A stretch of DNA of 44,171 nt from Cohnella nanjingensis (GCF_014212125.1 NZ_JACJVP010000040.1:1-44171), one strand, 5' to 3'; positions 24,060 to 33,130 are shown, numbered from the stretch's first letter. Made by a program: numbers and translations. Notes: a model not told the origin generated them from the sequence alone.

Positions 24060-24111
24060 GCGTCTCGCGCGGGCGTCTCGCGCGGGCGTCTCGCGCAGGC
24101 TTCTCGCGCCT
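24060..24111. repeat. 13-bp tandem repeat, four copies
   Basis: The unit GCGTCTCGCGCGG occurs twice exactly and twice with changes directly after the MFS gene. The last part (CGCAGGC..GCCTGCCTCTTT) can fold into a weak hairpin with a short T-rich tail, possibly acting as terminator. Confidence 0.75.
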
Positions 24112-24192
24112 GCCTCTTTCATGCGGGCAGCGCGGAGAGCGCCGGACCGTGCCGGATCCTCCAACCCGCCCCCGGATCGGCGCACGCAACGT

Positions 24193-24786
24193 TCACGGGA
24201 GCAGCGTGACGCCCGTCAGATCGACGCCTGCATCGCGCAGCGGCGCATACGTCGCCCAATCCATGAACGCGCCGTCGAAGCGCGCCTGGTCCGCCCGCGG
24301 ATCGAACTGGGCGACGACCAAGCCCTTGCGGCGGCGGACGAACAGATGCCCGTGCCGCTGTCCGAATCTGAACGAGACGTGCCGGAAGGTCGTCCCTTCA
24401 AAGGAAGCGCCCGACAAGCCGGCATGCTCGAAGACGGCGCCCGAGATCGTCTGGCCGTCGAAGCGGACGCCGTACAGATCGGAGAAGACGAAGTGCGTCC
24501 GGTCCAGCGCGTTGTCCCGGAAGATCGCGTCCCGGAGGCTTGTCCTGGCGAAGTGTACCCCCGTCAGACCGGCGCCGGCGAAGTTCCCGTTCCGCAGGTT
24601 GCAACCGTAGAAGGAGCCGTCCGAGAGGTCCTTGCCCGCGAAGTCCGCTCCCTCCAGGTTGCATCGATGCCAGACCCTCTCCGCCACCCGGGGATCCCGG
24701 CCATCCGGACGAACGGGCCCTTCCGTCGTCTGCCGCATTTCTCGGCGCCCCAAGCCGTACGGATCGCGCTTCGGCAGTTCGTTCAT
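24193..24786 (-). CDS. Pentapeptide-repeat protein
   Basis: A 197-residue protein whose middle (about residues 40-125) is built of A(D/N)LXX-type repeats: CNLEGADFAGKDLSDGSFYG, CNLRNGNFAGAGLTGVHF and onwards. These form a right-handed quadrilateral beta helix. A C-terminal region of about 60 residues is not repetitive. Such proteins include DNA-mimic gyrase protectors, but no function is implied by the fold alone. I chose the ATG at 24786, which has AGGTGGA 7 nt upstream; a GTG four codons earlier overlaps that site. Confidence 0.85.
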   Translation of the reverse strand: MNELPKRDPYGLGRREMRQTTEGPVRPDGRDPRVAERVWHRCNLEGADFAGKDLSDGSFYGCNLRNGNFAGAGLTGVHFARTSLRDAIFRDNALDRTHFVFSDLYGVRFDGQTISGAVFEHAGLSGASFEGTTFRHVSFRFGQRHGHLFVRRRKGLVVAQFDPRADQARFDGAFMDWATYAPLRDAGVDLTGVTLLP

Positions 24787-24958
24787 CTTCGTTTCCACCT
24801 TTCTGTCGTACCCTCTTGCTGCGCTAGCCTCTAAATTATACTACTACATCGCGGAATGAAGACGCTTTCCATCGCTTTTTGGGACTATTTAGCTACTGCG
24901 CCGCCGGCGGCAATCGGATAGGATGAGGAAGACATAGGCCATTAGAAAGGAAATTGGA

Positions 24959-26419
24959 ATGAATATGCTCCGCAAAAGCCTCACGCTGACCTCGCGGGCG
25001 ATATTGGCGGCGGGCGGCATTCTGTTCGCGATCGCGCTGGCCGCCTCCCTCGCGAACGGGTCGGCGCTCTTCGGCTCGCCGCTGAAGATCGGCGCCGCCG
25101 CCCTATCCTCGGCGGGTCTTATCTTGTTCATGGGCGCCTTGGCGAATCGTTATCTGAGCCGCTCCGGGTTCCTGGCGGTCCTGCTCGCGCTGGGGCTGGG
25201 CCTGCGGCTCGCGTGGATCTTCTGGATCGATACGCCGCCCGCGTCGGACTTCGCCTTCATGCACGCGGCCGCGATGAACGCGGCGAGCGGCGACTATTCG
25301 TTCGGAGACGACGAGTACTTCCGCAGCTGGGTCTATCAGCTCGGCTTCACGATGTACGAAGCGCTCGTCATCAAGCTGTTCGGAAGCTCGCTGATCGTCC
25401 TCAAGCTGCTGAACGCGCTTTTTGGCGCGGGCACTTCCGTCCTCGTCTACGGCATCGGCAGACGTCTCTTCAACGAGTTCAGCGGCCGAACGGCGGCATT
25501 GCTGCATGCCTGCTATATTCCGCACATCCTCATGTGCTCGGTGCTGACCAATCAGCACCTCTCGATCTTCCTGTTCACGCTCGGCTGCTGGCTCGTCTTG
25601 AACCGGGGACTCGACGCGAAGTTCCGCTGGATCGGCATCGGCCTCGCGTTCGGGCTAGGCAACGTCATGCGGCCGCTCGGCAGCATCTTCCTGATCGGGT
25701 TCGCCGCGTATGTGATCCTCTTCGAGCTGCTGCCTACGCTTCGGACGGCCAAGCGGATCGTCATCGCCAAGGCGGCAGGGGTCCTGGGCGTCTTCTATCT
25801 CGTACAGATGCTCGTCAGCTACGCGCTCATCGCCGGCGGCGTCACGGAGTACAAGCTGTCCAACCGGGAGCCTTACTGGAAGTTCATGGTGGGGCTGAAT
25901 GCCGCGACGGACGGCGGCTGGTCGATGGAGGATGCCAAGCTCGCCGCGCGGTATCCGCTCGGGGAAGCGAGGAACGAGGCGGAGCTCGCGGTCGTGAAGA
26001 TGAGGCTGTCGGACAAAGCCGAGGTGGCGGCACTCATGGCGCGGAAGCTCGTCCTGCTCTGGGGCGGCGCCGATTCGGCTACGATGTGGAGCCTAGGCGA
26101 GATGGGCAAGCCCGAATTGACGCGCCTGCTCGATCAATGGGAACGAACGATGTATGTCGCGATGAGCGCCTTCGGCGCCTGCTCGCTGTTCGTGCTGCTA
26201 CGGCGCGGCGAGACGCGCGGACCGCTCTTCCTCGTTCTGCTGTGGCTGGGCTATGCCGCGGTTCATCTGGCGATCGAAGTGCAGACCCGGTATCGCCTGG
26301 ACTTCATGCCCGTCTTCATCCTACTGCAAAGCTATGGCGCGTATGCGCTGTATGAGAGAGTCCGGCCGTTCTTCTCGCTAGAGGAGCAGGCCCGGCCGGG
26401 ACGCGGCGTTCCGATGTGA
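24959..26419 (+). CDS. GT-C family membrane glycosyltransferase (GT39/ArnT-like)
   Basis: A 486-residue polytopic protein of about 11-12 helices. The likely catalytic aspartate lies in the first external loop (TPPASDFAFMHAAA). HACYIPHILMCSVLTNQHLS and QTRYRLDFMPVFILLQSYGAYAL are typical of dolichyl- or polyprenyl-phosphate-sugar-dependent glycosyltransferases. It probably decorates an envelope polymer or glycolipid. ATG has AAAGGAAA about 7 nt upstream. It is a different protein from the other GT-C gene in this window and lacks the glycine-rich loop. Confidence 0.83.
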   Translation: MNMLRKSLTLTSRAILAAGGILFAIALAASLANGSALFGSPLKIGAAALSSAGLILFMGALANRYLSRSGFLAVLLALGLGLRLAWIFWIDTPPASDFAFMHAAAMNAASGDYSFGDDEYFRSWVYQLGFTMYEALVIKLFGSSLIVLKLLNALFGAGTSVLVYGIGRRLFNEFSGRTAALLHACYIPHILMCSVLTNQHLSIFLFTLGCWLVLNRGLDAKFRWIGIGLAFGLGNVMRPLGSIFLIGFAAYVILFELLPTLRTAKRIVIAKAAGVLGVFYLVQMLVSYALIAGGVTEYKLSNREPYWKFMVGLNAATDGGWSMEDAKLAARYPLGEARNEAELAVVKMRLSDKAEVAALMARKLVLLWGGADSATMWSLGEMGKPELTRLLDQWERTMYVAMSAFGACSLFVLLRRGETRGPLFLVLLWLGYAAVHLAIEVQTRYRLDFMPVFILLQSYGAYALYERVRPFFSLEEQARPGRGVPM

Positions 26420-26447
26420 GACGCCGTCCCGCAAGTCCTCTATACAT

Positions 26448-26486
26448 GCGAAAAACCCGACCGCGTACGGTCGGGTTTCGCTTATT
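26448..26486. terminator. Bidirectional terminator between convergent genes
   Basis: GCGAAAAACCCGACC pairs with GGTCGGGTTTCGC around GCGTAC, with CTTATTT beyond. It serves the glycosyltransferase gene and the convergent cold-shock gene. Confidence 0.88.
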
Positions 26487-26507
26487 TAAGGGCGAATGCC
26501 GCTTAAA

Positions 26508-26708
26508 TTACAGTTTTACAACGTTCTCAGCTTGCGGACCGCGGTTGCCTTGAACCACGTTGAACTCAACGCGTTGGCCTTCGTCCAGCGTCTTGAAGCC
26601 TTCGCCGACGATTGCGGAGAAGTGAACGAATACGTCGTTGCCGCCTTCAACTTCGATGAAACCGAAGCCTTTTTCTGCGTTGAACCATTTAACTGTACCT
26701 TGTTGCAT
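26508..26708 (-). CDS. Cold-shock protein (CspA family)
   Basis: A 66-residue single cold-shock domain that binds single-stranded RNA and DNA. RNP1 is KGFGFIEV, RNP2 is VFVHFSAI; the start MQQGTVKWFNAEKG is typical. It is an RNA chaperone and, in E. coli homologues, a transcription antiterminator. ATG at 26708 has TGGAGGT 7 nt upstream; an earlier in-frame ATG overlaps nothing useful. The AT-rich leader holds a long hairpin at 26769-26826. Paralogues in Bacilli are named cspB/C/D; which one this is cannot be decided. Confidence 0.95.
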   Translation of the reverse strand: MQQGTVKWFNAEKGFGFIEVEGGNDVFVHFSAIVGEGFKTLDEGQRVEFNVVQGNRGPQAENVVKL

Positions 26709-26768
26709 GTGTATTACCTCCAAAAAATGTTTTTCTACATGACCTTTTATTTCGCTTGGAAAATAAAA

Positions 26769-26826
26769 TTCACATATTGTACAAGGTTATTGCGCCTCAA
26801 AATAATAACCCTCTACAATATGTGAA
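26769..26826 (-). promoter_or_regulatory. Long hairpin with T-rich tail in the cold-shock gene leader
   Basis: Two arms, 13 bp perfect (TTCACATATTGTA with TACAATATGTGAA) plus 7 bp perfect (GGTTATT with AATAACC), separated by a 3-nt mismatch, enclose a 12-nt loop. On the minus strand the stem is followed by TTTTATTTTCC and lies 60 nt upstream of the cold-shock start codon. It can act as an intrinsic terminator/attenuator, a temperature-sensitive structure or a protein-binding site. Confidence 0.8.
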
Positions 26827-27015
26827 CTCAGGTCAAGATTTAGATTAGTGTCATCTTATCATATCTTGTCCGAGAACGCAAACGGGATTTTATTTCTAAT
26901 TGGGCAAGCAAAAGGGCGAGCGGATCTCCGCCGTCTGCACGCGCATGGTCCGTTCTCGCGGCGGCGCTCAACCCTAACTTAACCACAATAGGCATTTTTT
27001 AAACAGGAGATCTCG

Positions 27016-27051
27016 AAAAAAAATCGGCTGAGCTCCCTGCGCCCAGCCGAA
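27016..27051 (-). terminator. Terminator of the opp operon
   Basis: On the minus strand TTCGGCTG, loop, CAGCCGA, TTTTTTTT, 6 nt after the oppF stop codon. Confidence 0.88.
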
Positions 27052-27056
27052 TCTCG

Positions 27057-28034
27057 TTAGGCCAAAGGAAAATGGCAGGCGACCTGCCGCCCGGGAGCGA
27101 TCGTCGCAAGCGGCGGTTCGTCGGTCCGGCAACGCGCCTGGACGAATGGACAGCGCGGATGGAACCGGCATCCGGAGGGCGGATTGGCGGGCGACGGCAC
27201 GTCCCCTTGCAGCACGATCCGCTCTCGCTTGCGCGTCAGAGACGGTTCGGGAATCGCGGACAGCAGCACCGCGGTATACGGATGGAGCGGGCGCGCGAAC
27301 AACGCGTCCGTCCCGGCTACCTCTACCATCTTCCCCAAGTACATGACGCCGACGCGGCTCGCGATATGACGCACGACGTTCAGCCCATGCGCGATGAACA
27401 GATAGGTCAAGCCGAATTCCCGCTGCAGCTTCATCATCAAGTTGAGCACTTGGGACTGCACGGACACGTCTAGCGCCGATACCGCCTCGTCGGCCACGAT
27501 GAACTTCGGTTCCAGCGCGATCGCTCTCGCGATGCCGATCCGCTGGCGCTGCCCGCCGGAGAATTCGTGCGGGTAGCGGTTGCGGCGGGTCGCGTCCAGC
27601 CCCACCATCTCCATGAGGGAGACGACCCGGTCGTCCCGGTCCGCGGCCGACATCCGCCGATGAAGCCGCAGCGGCTCCCCGATCAGATCGCGGACCAGGA
27701 ACCGGGGATTGAGCGAGCCCATCGGATCTTGGAAAATAATCTGCATCTCTTCGCGCAGCCGCCGAAGCTCCCGGGCGCCGGCTTGCTGGATATCCCGTCC
27801 TTCGAACCGGACTTCGCCGGCCGTAGCCCGCTGCAGATGAAGCATGACCCGGCCCAGCGTAGACTTGCCGCACCCCGATTCCCCGACCAGGCCGAACGTC
27901 TCGCCGGCATGGATGCCGAAGGAGACGTCATCGACCGCCTTCACGTGCCCCGCTACCCGGCCGAACAGCCCGCGGCGGATCGGGAAGTGCTTCTGTACCT
28001 GCACGGCTTCGATCAGATAGGGCTGCTCCGTCAC
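27057..28034 (-). CDS. oppF: Oligopeptide ABC transporter, ATP-binding protein OppF
   Basis: A 325-residue ATPase of the peptide/nickel (PepT) importer family. Walker A GESGCGKST, signature FSGGQRQR, Walker B FIVADEAVSALD, and the C-terminal oligopeptide extension with GCRFHPRCP and further cysteines, which in related proteins holds an iron-sulfur cluster. The start is a GTG overlapping the oppD stop (GTGA), with GGAGGTGA 5-7 nt upstream, so it is translationally coupled. Pairs with OppD as a heterodimer in the importer. Last gene of the operon. Confidence 0.92.
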   Translation of the reverse strand: MTEQPYLIEAVQVQKHFPIRRGLFGRVAGHVKAVDDVSFGIHAGETFGLVGESGCGKSTLGRVMLHLQRATAGEVRFEGRDIQQAGARELRRLREEMQIIFQDPMGSLNPRFLVRDLIGEPLRLHRRMSAADRDDRVVSLMEMVGLDATRRNRYPHEFSGGQRQRIGIARAIALEPKFIVADEAVSALDVSVQSQVLNLMMKLQREFGLTYLFIAHGLNVVRHIASRVGVMYLGKMVEVAGTDALFARPLHPYTAVLLSAIPEPSLTRKRERIVLQGDVPSPANPPSGCRFHPRCPFVQARCRTDEPPLATIAPGRQVACHFPLA

Positions 28035-29020
28035 GTCATCACCTCCGGCATGTCCGTCAGCCAGCATGCGGATCGATGACCGTCCGCCGCCTCGAGCAGC
28101 GGAGGCTCTTCTCGCGCGCAGTTCTCCATCGCGTAGGGGCAGCGGGGATGAAACCGGCAACCGCCAGGCAGCTGTTCGATGCGCGGGATGCCCCCCTTAA
28201 TGGTATAGAGCTCCGTGCCGCGCTCTCCCGTCGTCCCCGGAATCGATCGCAGCAGCCCGATCGTATAGGGATGGCGCGGGCGTTCGAAGATCGCGGCCGC
28301 CGTTCCCTCCTCCACGACGGCGCCTGCATACATGACCGCGATCCGATCCGCCATCTCCGCCGCGACGCCCATGTCGTGCGTAATGAGCAGGATGGACGTC
28401 CGCAGTTCCCGCTTCAGCCGCTGAAGCAGCTCCAGAATCTGCGCTTGCACGGTGACGTCGAGCGCGGTCGTCGGCTCGTCGGCGATGATCAGCTCCGGAT
28501 CGCACGCGAGCGCCATGGCGATGACGACGCGCTGGCACATGCCGCCGGACATCTCGTGCGGGTATTGACCCGCCCGCATCTCGGGATCGGGGATGCCGAC
28601 CAGCCTCAGCATATCGACTGCCTTCCGCCAAGCCGCTTTGGGGCTCATCCCCTTATGGACGCGGAGGCTCTCCGCGATCTGATCGCCGGCCGTGAATACG
28701 GGATTAAGCGCCGAGATCGGATCCTGGAAGACCATCGTCAGCCGGTTGCCCCGGATTCGCATCACTTCGCGCTGGGGCAACTCGGTCAGATCTACGCCGC
28801 GGAACCGGATCTCGCCTCCGGCGATCGTGCCGCCCGAATAATCGAGCAGCCGCATGATCGCGAGCGACGTCACGCTCTTGCCGCTGCCCGACTCCCCCAC
28901 GACGCACAGCGTCTGTCCCGCTTCGAGCGACAGGGAGACGCGGTCGACCGCCCGCAGGAAGCCTCTCTCCGTGTGAAAGCCTGCCGTTAATTCCCGAACT
29001 TCGAGGAGTTTCTCCGCCAA
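28031..29020 (-). CDS. oppD: Oligopeptide ABC transporter, ATP-binding protein OppD
   Basis: A 329-residue ATPase. Walker A GESGSGKSV, signature MSGGMCQR, Walker B LIIADEPTTALDV, and the C-terminal GCRFHPRCPYAMENC motif. Start: the frame is open far upstream, but homology begins at EKLLEVRELTAGF. TTG 29020 has AAGGGG about 9 nt upstream; GTG 29029 is possible but lies directly on that site. The gene overlaps the end of oppC by about 34 nt and the start of oppF by 4 nt. Confidence 0.9.
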   Translation of the reverse strand: MAEKLLEVRELTAGFHTERGFLRAVDRVSLSLEAGQTLCVVGESGSGKSVTSLAIMRLLDYSGGTIAGGEIRFRGVDLTELPQREVMRIRGNRLTMVFQDPISALNPVFTAGDQIAESLRVHKGMSPKAAWRKAVDMLRLVGIPDPEMRAGQYPHEMSGGMCQRVVIAMALACDPELIIADEPTTALDVTVQAQILELLQRLKRELRTSILLITHDMGVAAEMADRIAVMYAGAVVEEGTAAAIFERPRHPYTIGLLRSIPGTTGERGTELYTIKGGIPRIEQLPGGCRFHPRCPYAMENCAREEPPLLEAADGHRSACWLTDMPEVMT

Positions 29021-29949
29021 CGCCCCCACCCCCTTCGCGCGATCGCCGCTTGCTTGCGGGGATCCATCGCGTCCCGCAAGCCGTCGCCTACAAAATTGAC
29101 CGCCAATACGACGAGCAGGATGCAGAGGCCAGGGTAGACCGCTTGCAGCGGATCGACCAGCATGAACTCCTGCGCGTTCGACAGCATGAGTCCCCAGCTC
29201 GTCTGGGGGACCTGTACGCCCAGCCCTAGGTAGGACAAGGCAGATTCGCCCAGAATGGCGTACCCGACCATCAAAGTCGCGTTGACGATGATCGGCGCGG
29301 ACGCGTTCCGCAGCAGATGGCGGAAGATAATGCCCGCATCCGACACGCCGATCGCCCGGGCGGCCTCCACATACTGCATCTCCCGCAGCTGCAGGAAGGT
29401 GCCGCGAACCAGCCTGGCCACGCCCATCCACCCGGTGAATGTCATGACTAGTATCATGTAGGAGAATTCCGAACCGAAGATCGCCAAGATCAGAATGTTG
29501 AGGAAGAGCAGCGGTATGGCGTTCATGACGTCGACCAGCCGCATGAAGCAGGTGTCGAGCCATCCGCCGAAGTAGCCGGAGACGGCGCCGATCAGCGTCC
29601 CGATGGCGACGGAGGCGATGGCGACGCTGAATCCGACTAGCAAGGACACCTGGCTGCTATAGAGCAGCCGGGAGAAGATATCCCGCCCCAGCTCGTCGGT
29701 GCCGAGCAGATGATCTCCCGTGCCGGGCGGCAAGTTCGGAAACATCATGTCGATACGGGTGGGGTCGTACGGCGCAATCCATCGGGCCGTCAAGGACGCG
29801 ATTACGAAAACGGCCATGATGGCGAGACCCGCCACGGCGAACCGGTTGCGGGAGAACTGCCGCCACCCGGCTTGCCACAAGCCTGGAGGGCGCCTATCCG
29901 CTCGCGCGCGTTCGCCGGCTGCGCGGACCGGCGCGGTTGAAGGACTCAT
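28987..29949 (-). CDS. oppC: Oligopeptide ABC transporter, permease OppC
   Basis: A 320-residue inner-membrane permease with an N-terminal helix, the OppC_N segment (about residues 20-60), and five further helices. GTDELGRDIFSRLLY is a hallmark of this family; the EAA-type loop is EAARAIGVSDAGIIFRHLLRNA. The ATG overlaps the oppB stop codon (ATGA), with AAGGGGGG upstream. Confidence 0.92.
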   Translation of the reverse strand: MSPSTAPVRAAGERARADRRPPGLWQAGWRQFSRNRFAVAGLAIMAVFVIASLTARWIAPYDPTRIDMMFPNLPPGTGDHLLGTDELGRDIFSRLLYSSQVSLLVGFSVAIASVAIGTLIGAVSGYFGGWLDTCFMRLVDVMNAIPLLFLNILILAIFGSEFSYMILVMTFTGWMGVARLVRGTFLQLREMQYVEAARAIGVSDAGIIFRHLLRNASAPIIVNATLMVGYAILGESALSYLGLGVQVPQTSWGLMLSNAQEFMLVDPLQAVYPGLCILLVVLAVNFVGDGLRDAMDPRKQAAIARRGWGRWRRNSSKFGN

Positions 29950-30917
29950 GCCGCCGCGCCCCCCTTCCGGCTCAGCTTCACCCGCGGGTCGACCAGCGCG
30001 TACAGCAAGTCCGCCACGAAGTTGCCGACGATGACGAACACCGCCGTGAGGAGCGTAATCGCCATCAGGACGGAGTACTCGCGCGCGACGGCCATCTGCA
30101 CGAACAGCCTGCCCATGCCCGGCCAGTTGAACACGTTCTCCGTCAGCGCCGCGCCCGCTACGAGCACCGGCAGATCAAGGCCGAGCACCGTGATGATCGG
30201 GATCAATGCGTTCCGCAGGGCGTGCCGGAAGACGACCCGGCCTTCCCCGAGCCCCTTCGCCCTCGCCGTTCGGATATAGTCCTGGTCCAGGACTTCGAGC
30301 ATGCTCGAACGGGCGTACTTGACGTAACTGGCTAGAAATCCGATCGTCAGCACCGTTACCGGAAGCATCAGATGCAGCAGCAGGTCTCCGATCTGGCCCT
30401 CTTTGCCCATCGTCCACATGTCCGACAGCGGCAGCAGGTTCCACTTGAGCGCGAACAACTCTTGCAGGATGATGCCGAACCAGAACGTAGGCATCGCAAA
30501 TCCGATATAAGCGATGAAGGAGGCCGTCTGGTCGGACAACCCGTATTCGGATGTGCTATTGTAGATGCCCCAAGGAAGCGCGATCAGGAGGGTAAGCAGC
30601 CAAGCCGCCCCCATCAAGACGAGCGTGTGACCTACGGTTGGCCAGATGATCTCCCCGACGGGAATATGGTTCTTAAAGGTGTATCCCAAGTCTCCGCGCA
30701 GCAGATCGCCGATCCAGTTGACGTATTGCACCGGCAGCGGCCGGTCCAATCCCAAGTTATGCTCCTGCACCTTGGCCGCCGCTTGCGACAGATTCGGAGA
30801 CAGATAGATTTGCTTCGGCCCTCCGGGCGCCGCGTGGATGAGGATGAAAGTAACGACCGTAATCAGCAGCAGGATAAGGACGGATTGCAGCGTGCGTCGG
30901 ATCAGGTACTCGGTCAT
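29946..30917 (-). CDS. oppB: Oligopeptide ABC transporter, permease OppB
   Basis: A 323-residue permease with six membrane helices. The start MTEYLIRRTLQSVLILLLIT, GLDRPLPVQYVNWIGDLLRGDLG and the coupling loop RTARAKGLGEGRVVFRHALRNALIP are typical of OppB/DppB. ATG has AGGGGGA 7-8 nt upstream. It is separated from oppA by 233 nt with repeats and hairpins, then overlaps oppC. Confidence 0.92.
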   Translation of the reverse strand: MTEYLIRRTLQSVLILLLITVVTFILIHAAPGGPKQIYLSPNLSQAAAKVQEHNLGLDRPLPVQYVNWIGDLLRGDLGYTFKNHIPVGEIIWPTVGHTLVLMGAAWLLTLLIALPWGIYNSTSEYGLSDQTASFIAYIGFAMPTFWFGIILQELFALKWNLLPLSDMWTMGKEGQIGDLLLHLMLPVTVLTIGFLASYVKYARSSMLEVLDQDYIRTARAKGLGEGRVVFRHALRNALIPIITVLGLDLPVLVAGAALTENVFNWPGMGRLFVQMAVAREYSVLMAITLLTAVFVIVGNFVADLLYALVDPRVKLSRKGGAAA

Positions 30918-30934
30918 TGCGGCATCCCCCTATA

Positions 30935-31094
30935 CAAGTAAAAACGGCTTCGACATCCTCGGAAGAGGGCGAGACGTTTTTATCGGAGACCATTTAGAAA
31001 TGGATAAGCGTGTGAAACTTACAAATTCGAAATGGTCAAGTAAAAACGGCTTCGCCGTCCCCGGAAGAGGGGAAGGACCGTTAGGACCTTCCCC
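30935..31094. repeat. Direct repeats and hairpins between oppA and oppB
   Basis: A sequence beginning CAAGTAAAAACGGCTTCG occurs at 30935 and again at 31037, about 36 bp each, 102 bp apart. An inverted fragment (GTTTTTACTT) overlaps the oppA stop codon near 31147. On the minus strand the second copy forms CGGC-GAA-GCCG-TTTTT, a small terminator-like hairpin, and GGGGAAGG..CCTTCCCC (31069-31094) forms another stem. Partial termination or RNA stabilisation here would raise oppA mRNA over the rest of the operon. Confidence 0.65.
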
Positions 31095-31150
31095 CGGTAC
31101 GCTCCCAAGATGGCGCGACAGTCGTCGTCCGATCTAGAAGATAGAGGTTT

Positions 31151-32899
31151 TTACTTAGGGGTGACCCACCAGTTGATCGCATGGAAGAGATAGCCATAGG
31201 CGAGCGACGGTTCCGGACGATCCGCTTCCGCATAATGAATGGTGGCGTCCAACGCTTGCGGCAGCCCGTATTGATACAGGAATACATAGGGCAGATCGGT
31301 GGAGATCTCTTGACCCGCCTCCGCGTAGATCTTCTTCCGCTCGTTCTGATCGATGACCGAGTAGCCCCTCACCCACAGATCGTCCAGCTTCTCGTTCTTG
31401 TACCAGCCTGCGTTCTGTCCGGCCGGCGGGAAGTACTTGGAGGAGAAGATGCTCTCCCCGTTGGGATCCGGATTCGTGAGCGACCAAGACAGGAGCAGCG
31501 CCTGGTACTTGCCGGGGGTCACATTCTGATCGATCCAGGCGGAGAATTCGATGCCCTTCGGCTTCACGTCGATTCCGACGTCCTTCAGGTTCTGCTGGAT
31601 GACGGCGGCCACCTGCTCCCGGCGGCTATTGCCCGCATTGTATTGCAGCTCGAACGAGAATTTATGTCCGTCCTTTTCCAGAATGCCGTCTTTGTTCGCC
31701 TTCCAGCCGTCGTCCGCCAGCAGCTGTTTTGCCTTCTCTGCGTCGTAGTTATAGTTGACCGCCCGATCTCCGGGATCCGCCCAGGATCCCGGCAGGAACG
31801 GCGAGTTCATCAGCTTGCCCGTCCCTTTCAGGATGTTGTCGACCATGCCTTGGCGGTTCAACGCATAGGCGATCGCTTGGCGCGTCTTTTGCCCCTTGAA
31901 CGGCGAATATTTGTCCGGGAAGTTATCGTCCTTGAAGTTAAACGACATGTACTCGTACTGAGGCCCCGGGGCGAGGATGACGTTCAATCCCTTCTGCTTC
32001 TTGACCGTATCCAGCATGGTGAGCGGGACGGCCTCCGTCATGTTGGTGTCGCCCTTGAGCAGCGCCTGAACCTCCGTGTTCTGGTCCGCATAGATCTTGT
32101 AAGTGATCTTCTGAATATGCGGCTTCTGCGCCCCCCAGTAATTCGGGTCGGCCTCGAACGTCAGATATTGGCCGTGCTCCCAAGCCGTCCACTTCCAAGG
32201 GCCGTTCGTGACGGTCTTCGCCGGATCCGAACCGTAGGCGTTCTTCTCCAACCCCTTGAGCGGAACGTCCTTGAGGACGTGCGCGGGCGCCAGCGGCGTG
32301 AACAGCGAGTACAGGAACGGGGAAAATACCTGCTTCAGCTTGATCTCGACCGTCTGGTCGTCGATCTTCGCAACGGTGTCGATCTTGTCGACGTTGCTGA
32401 TACCAGGGGAGCCCGCTTCCGGATTCTTCATCGTGTTCAAGGTGAACGCGATATCGTCCGCCGTCACCGGTTGCCCGTCGCTCCATTTGGCGTTCGGCTT
32501 CAGCTTGACCGTATAGGTGAGTCCGTCCGCGCTAATCGTCGGCAGTTCGGCCGCGAGCGACCACGGCTCCGCGACGACGTTGCCCTGGCGGTCGAGATCG
32601 TATAAGTTGGCGAATACGATGCCCTGCGCGTCGCCGGACGCGGTGTCTTGGACGTAGATCGGGTTAATCGAGACGATATCGGAAAAGGAGCTGATGACGA
32701 TGCTCCCGCCGTCCACCGGTTGATTGGCGTCGGGGGGCGCGCTTGCCGATGCGGAAGGGCTGGGGGAAGCGCTGGCGGAGGGTGAAGCGCTTGGGGATGA
32801 GTCGGAGGCCTTGGAGCCCGCTCCGTTGCACCCGGCGAGCAGCGCTCCGGCCAAGGCGAAGACGGATAGGCACATCGTCAACTTATTCTTGCTTTTCAT
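31151..32899 (-). CDS. oppA: Oligopeptide-binding lipoprotein OppA (SBP_bac_5)
   Basis: A 582-residue lipoprotein that captures peptides for the importer encoded downstream. Signal peptide with lipobox LLAGC (Cys about residue 24), then a low-complexity Ser/Ala/Pro linker (about 30-55), then a large two-lobed domain. The family motif LKPNAKWSDGQPVTADD is at about residue 130. ATG 32899 has GAGGAG 8 nt upstream. Preceded by an AT-rich leader and a good promoter. Related proteins can bind nickel chelates, heme or oligosaccharides, but the complete oppBCDF set argues for peptides. Confidence 0.92.
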   Translation of the reverse strand: MKSKNKLTMCLSVFALAGALLAGCNGAGSKASDSSPSASPSASASPSPSASASAPPDANQPVDGGSIVISSFSDIVSINPIYVQDTASGDAQGIVFANLYDLDRQGNVVAEPWSLAAELPTISADGLTYTVKLKPNAKWSDGQPVTADDIAFTLNTMKNPEAGSPGISNVDKIDTVAKIDDQTVEIKLKQVFSPFLYSLFTPLAPAHVLKDVPLKGLEKNAYGSDPAKTVTNGPWKWTAWEHGQYLTFEADPNYWGAQKPHIQKITYKIYADQNTEVQALLKGDTNMTEAVPLTMLDTVKKQKGLNVILAPGPQYEYMSFNFKDDNFPDKYSPFKGQKTRQAIAYALNRQGMVDNILKGTGKLMNSPFLPGSWADPGDRAVNYNYDAEKAKQLLADDGWKANKDGILEKDGHKFSFELQYNAGNSRREQVAAVIQQNLKDVGIDVKPKGIEFSAWIDQNVTPGKYQALLLSWSLTNPDPNGESIFSSKYFPPAGQNAGWYKNEKLDDLWVRGYSVIDQNERKKIYAEAGQEISTDLPYVFLYQYGLPQALDATIHYAEADRPEPSLAYGYLFHAINWWVTPK

Positions 32900-33101
32900 G
32901 GGTCCCACTCCTCGATTCGATTTTCCATTCGATGAAGGAAGCCGAACGACAGATCTGCCTTGCAGTTTTGCCGATGGGTTAGAACCGCCATGATGTTGTT
33001 ATGTATGTCTATCTAACACATCTTATTATCATCACACCTCCTGCCTCGATAATTCCATATTTTAACACCGATAATATCTTTATATCCATCCGTATTTTTA
33101 A

Positions 33102-33130
33102 TTTTTAGACTATTTTTAATTTTTCGTCAA
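33102..33130 (-). promoter_or_regulatory. Promoter of the opp operon
   Basis: On the minus strand TTGACG (33125-33130), 17-nt spacer, TAAAAA (33102-33107), in a very AT-rich stretch. The leader would be about 195 nt. The 32900-33217 gap otherwise contains only AT-rich sequence with no recognised riboswitch. Confidence 0.6.
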
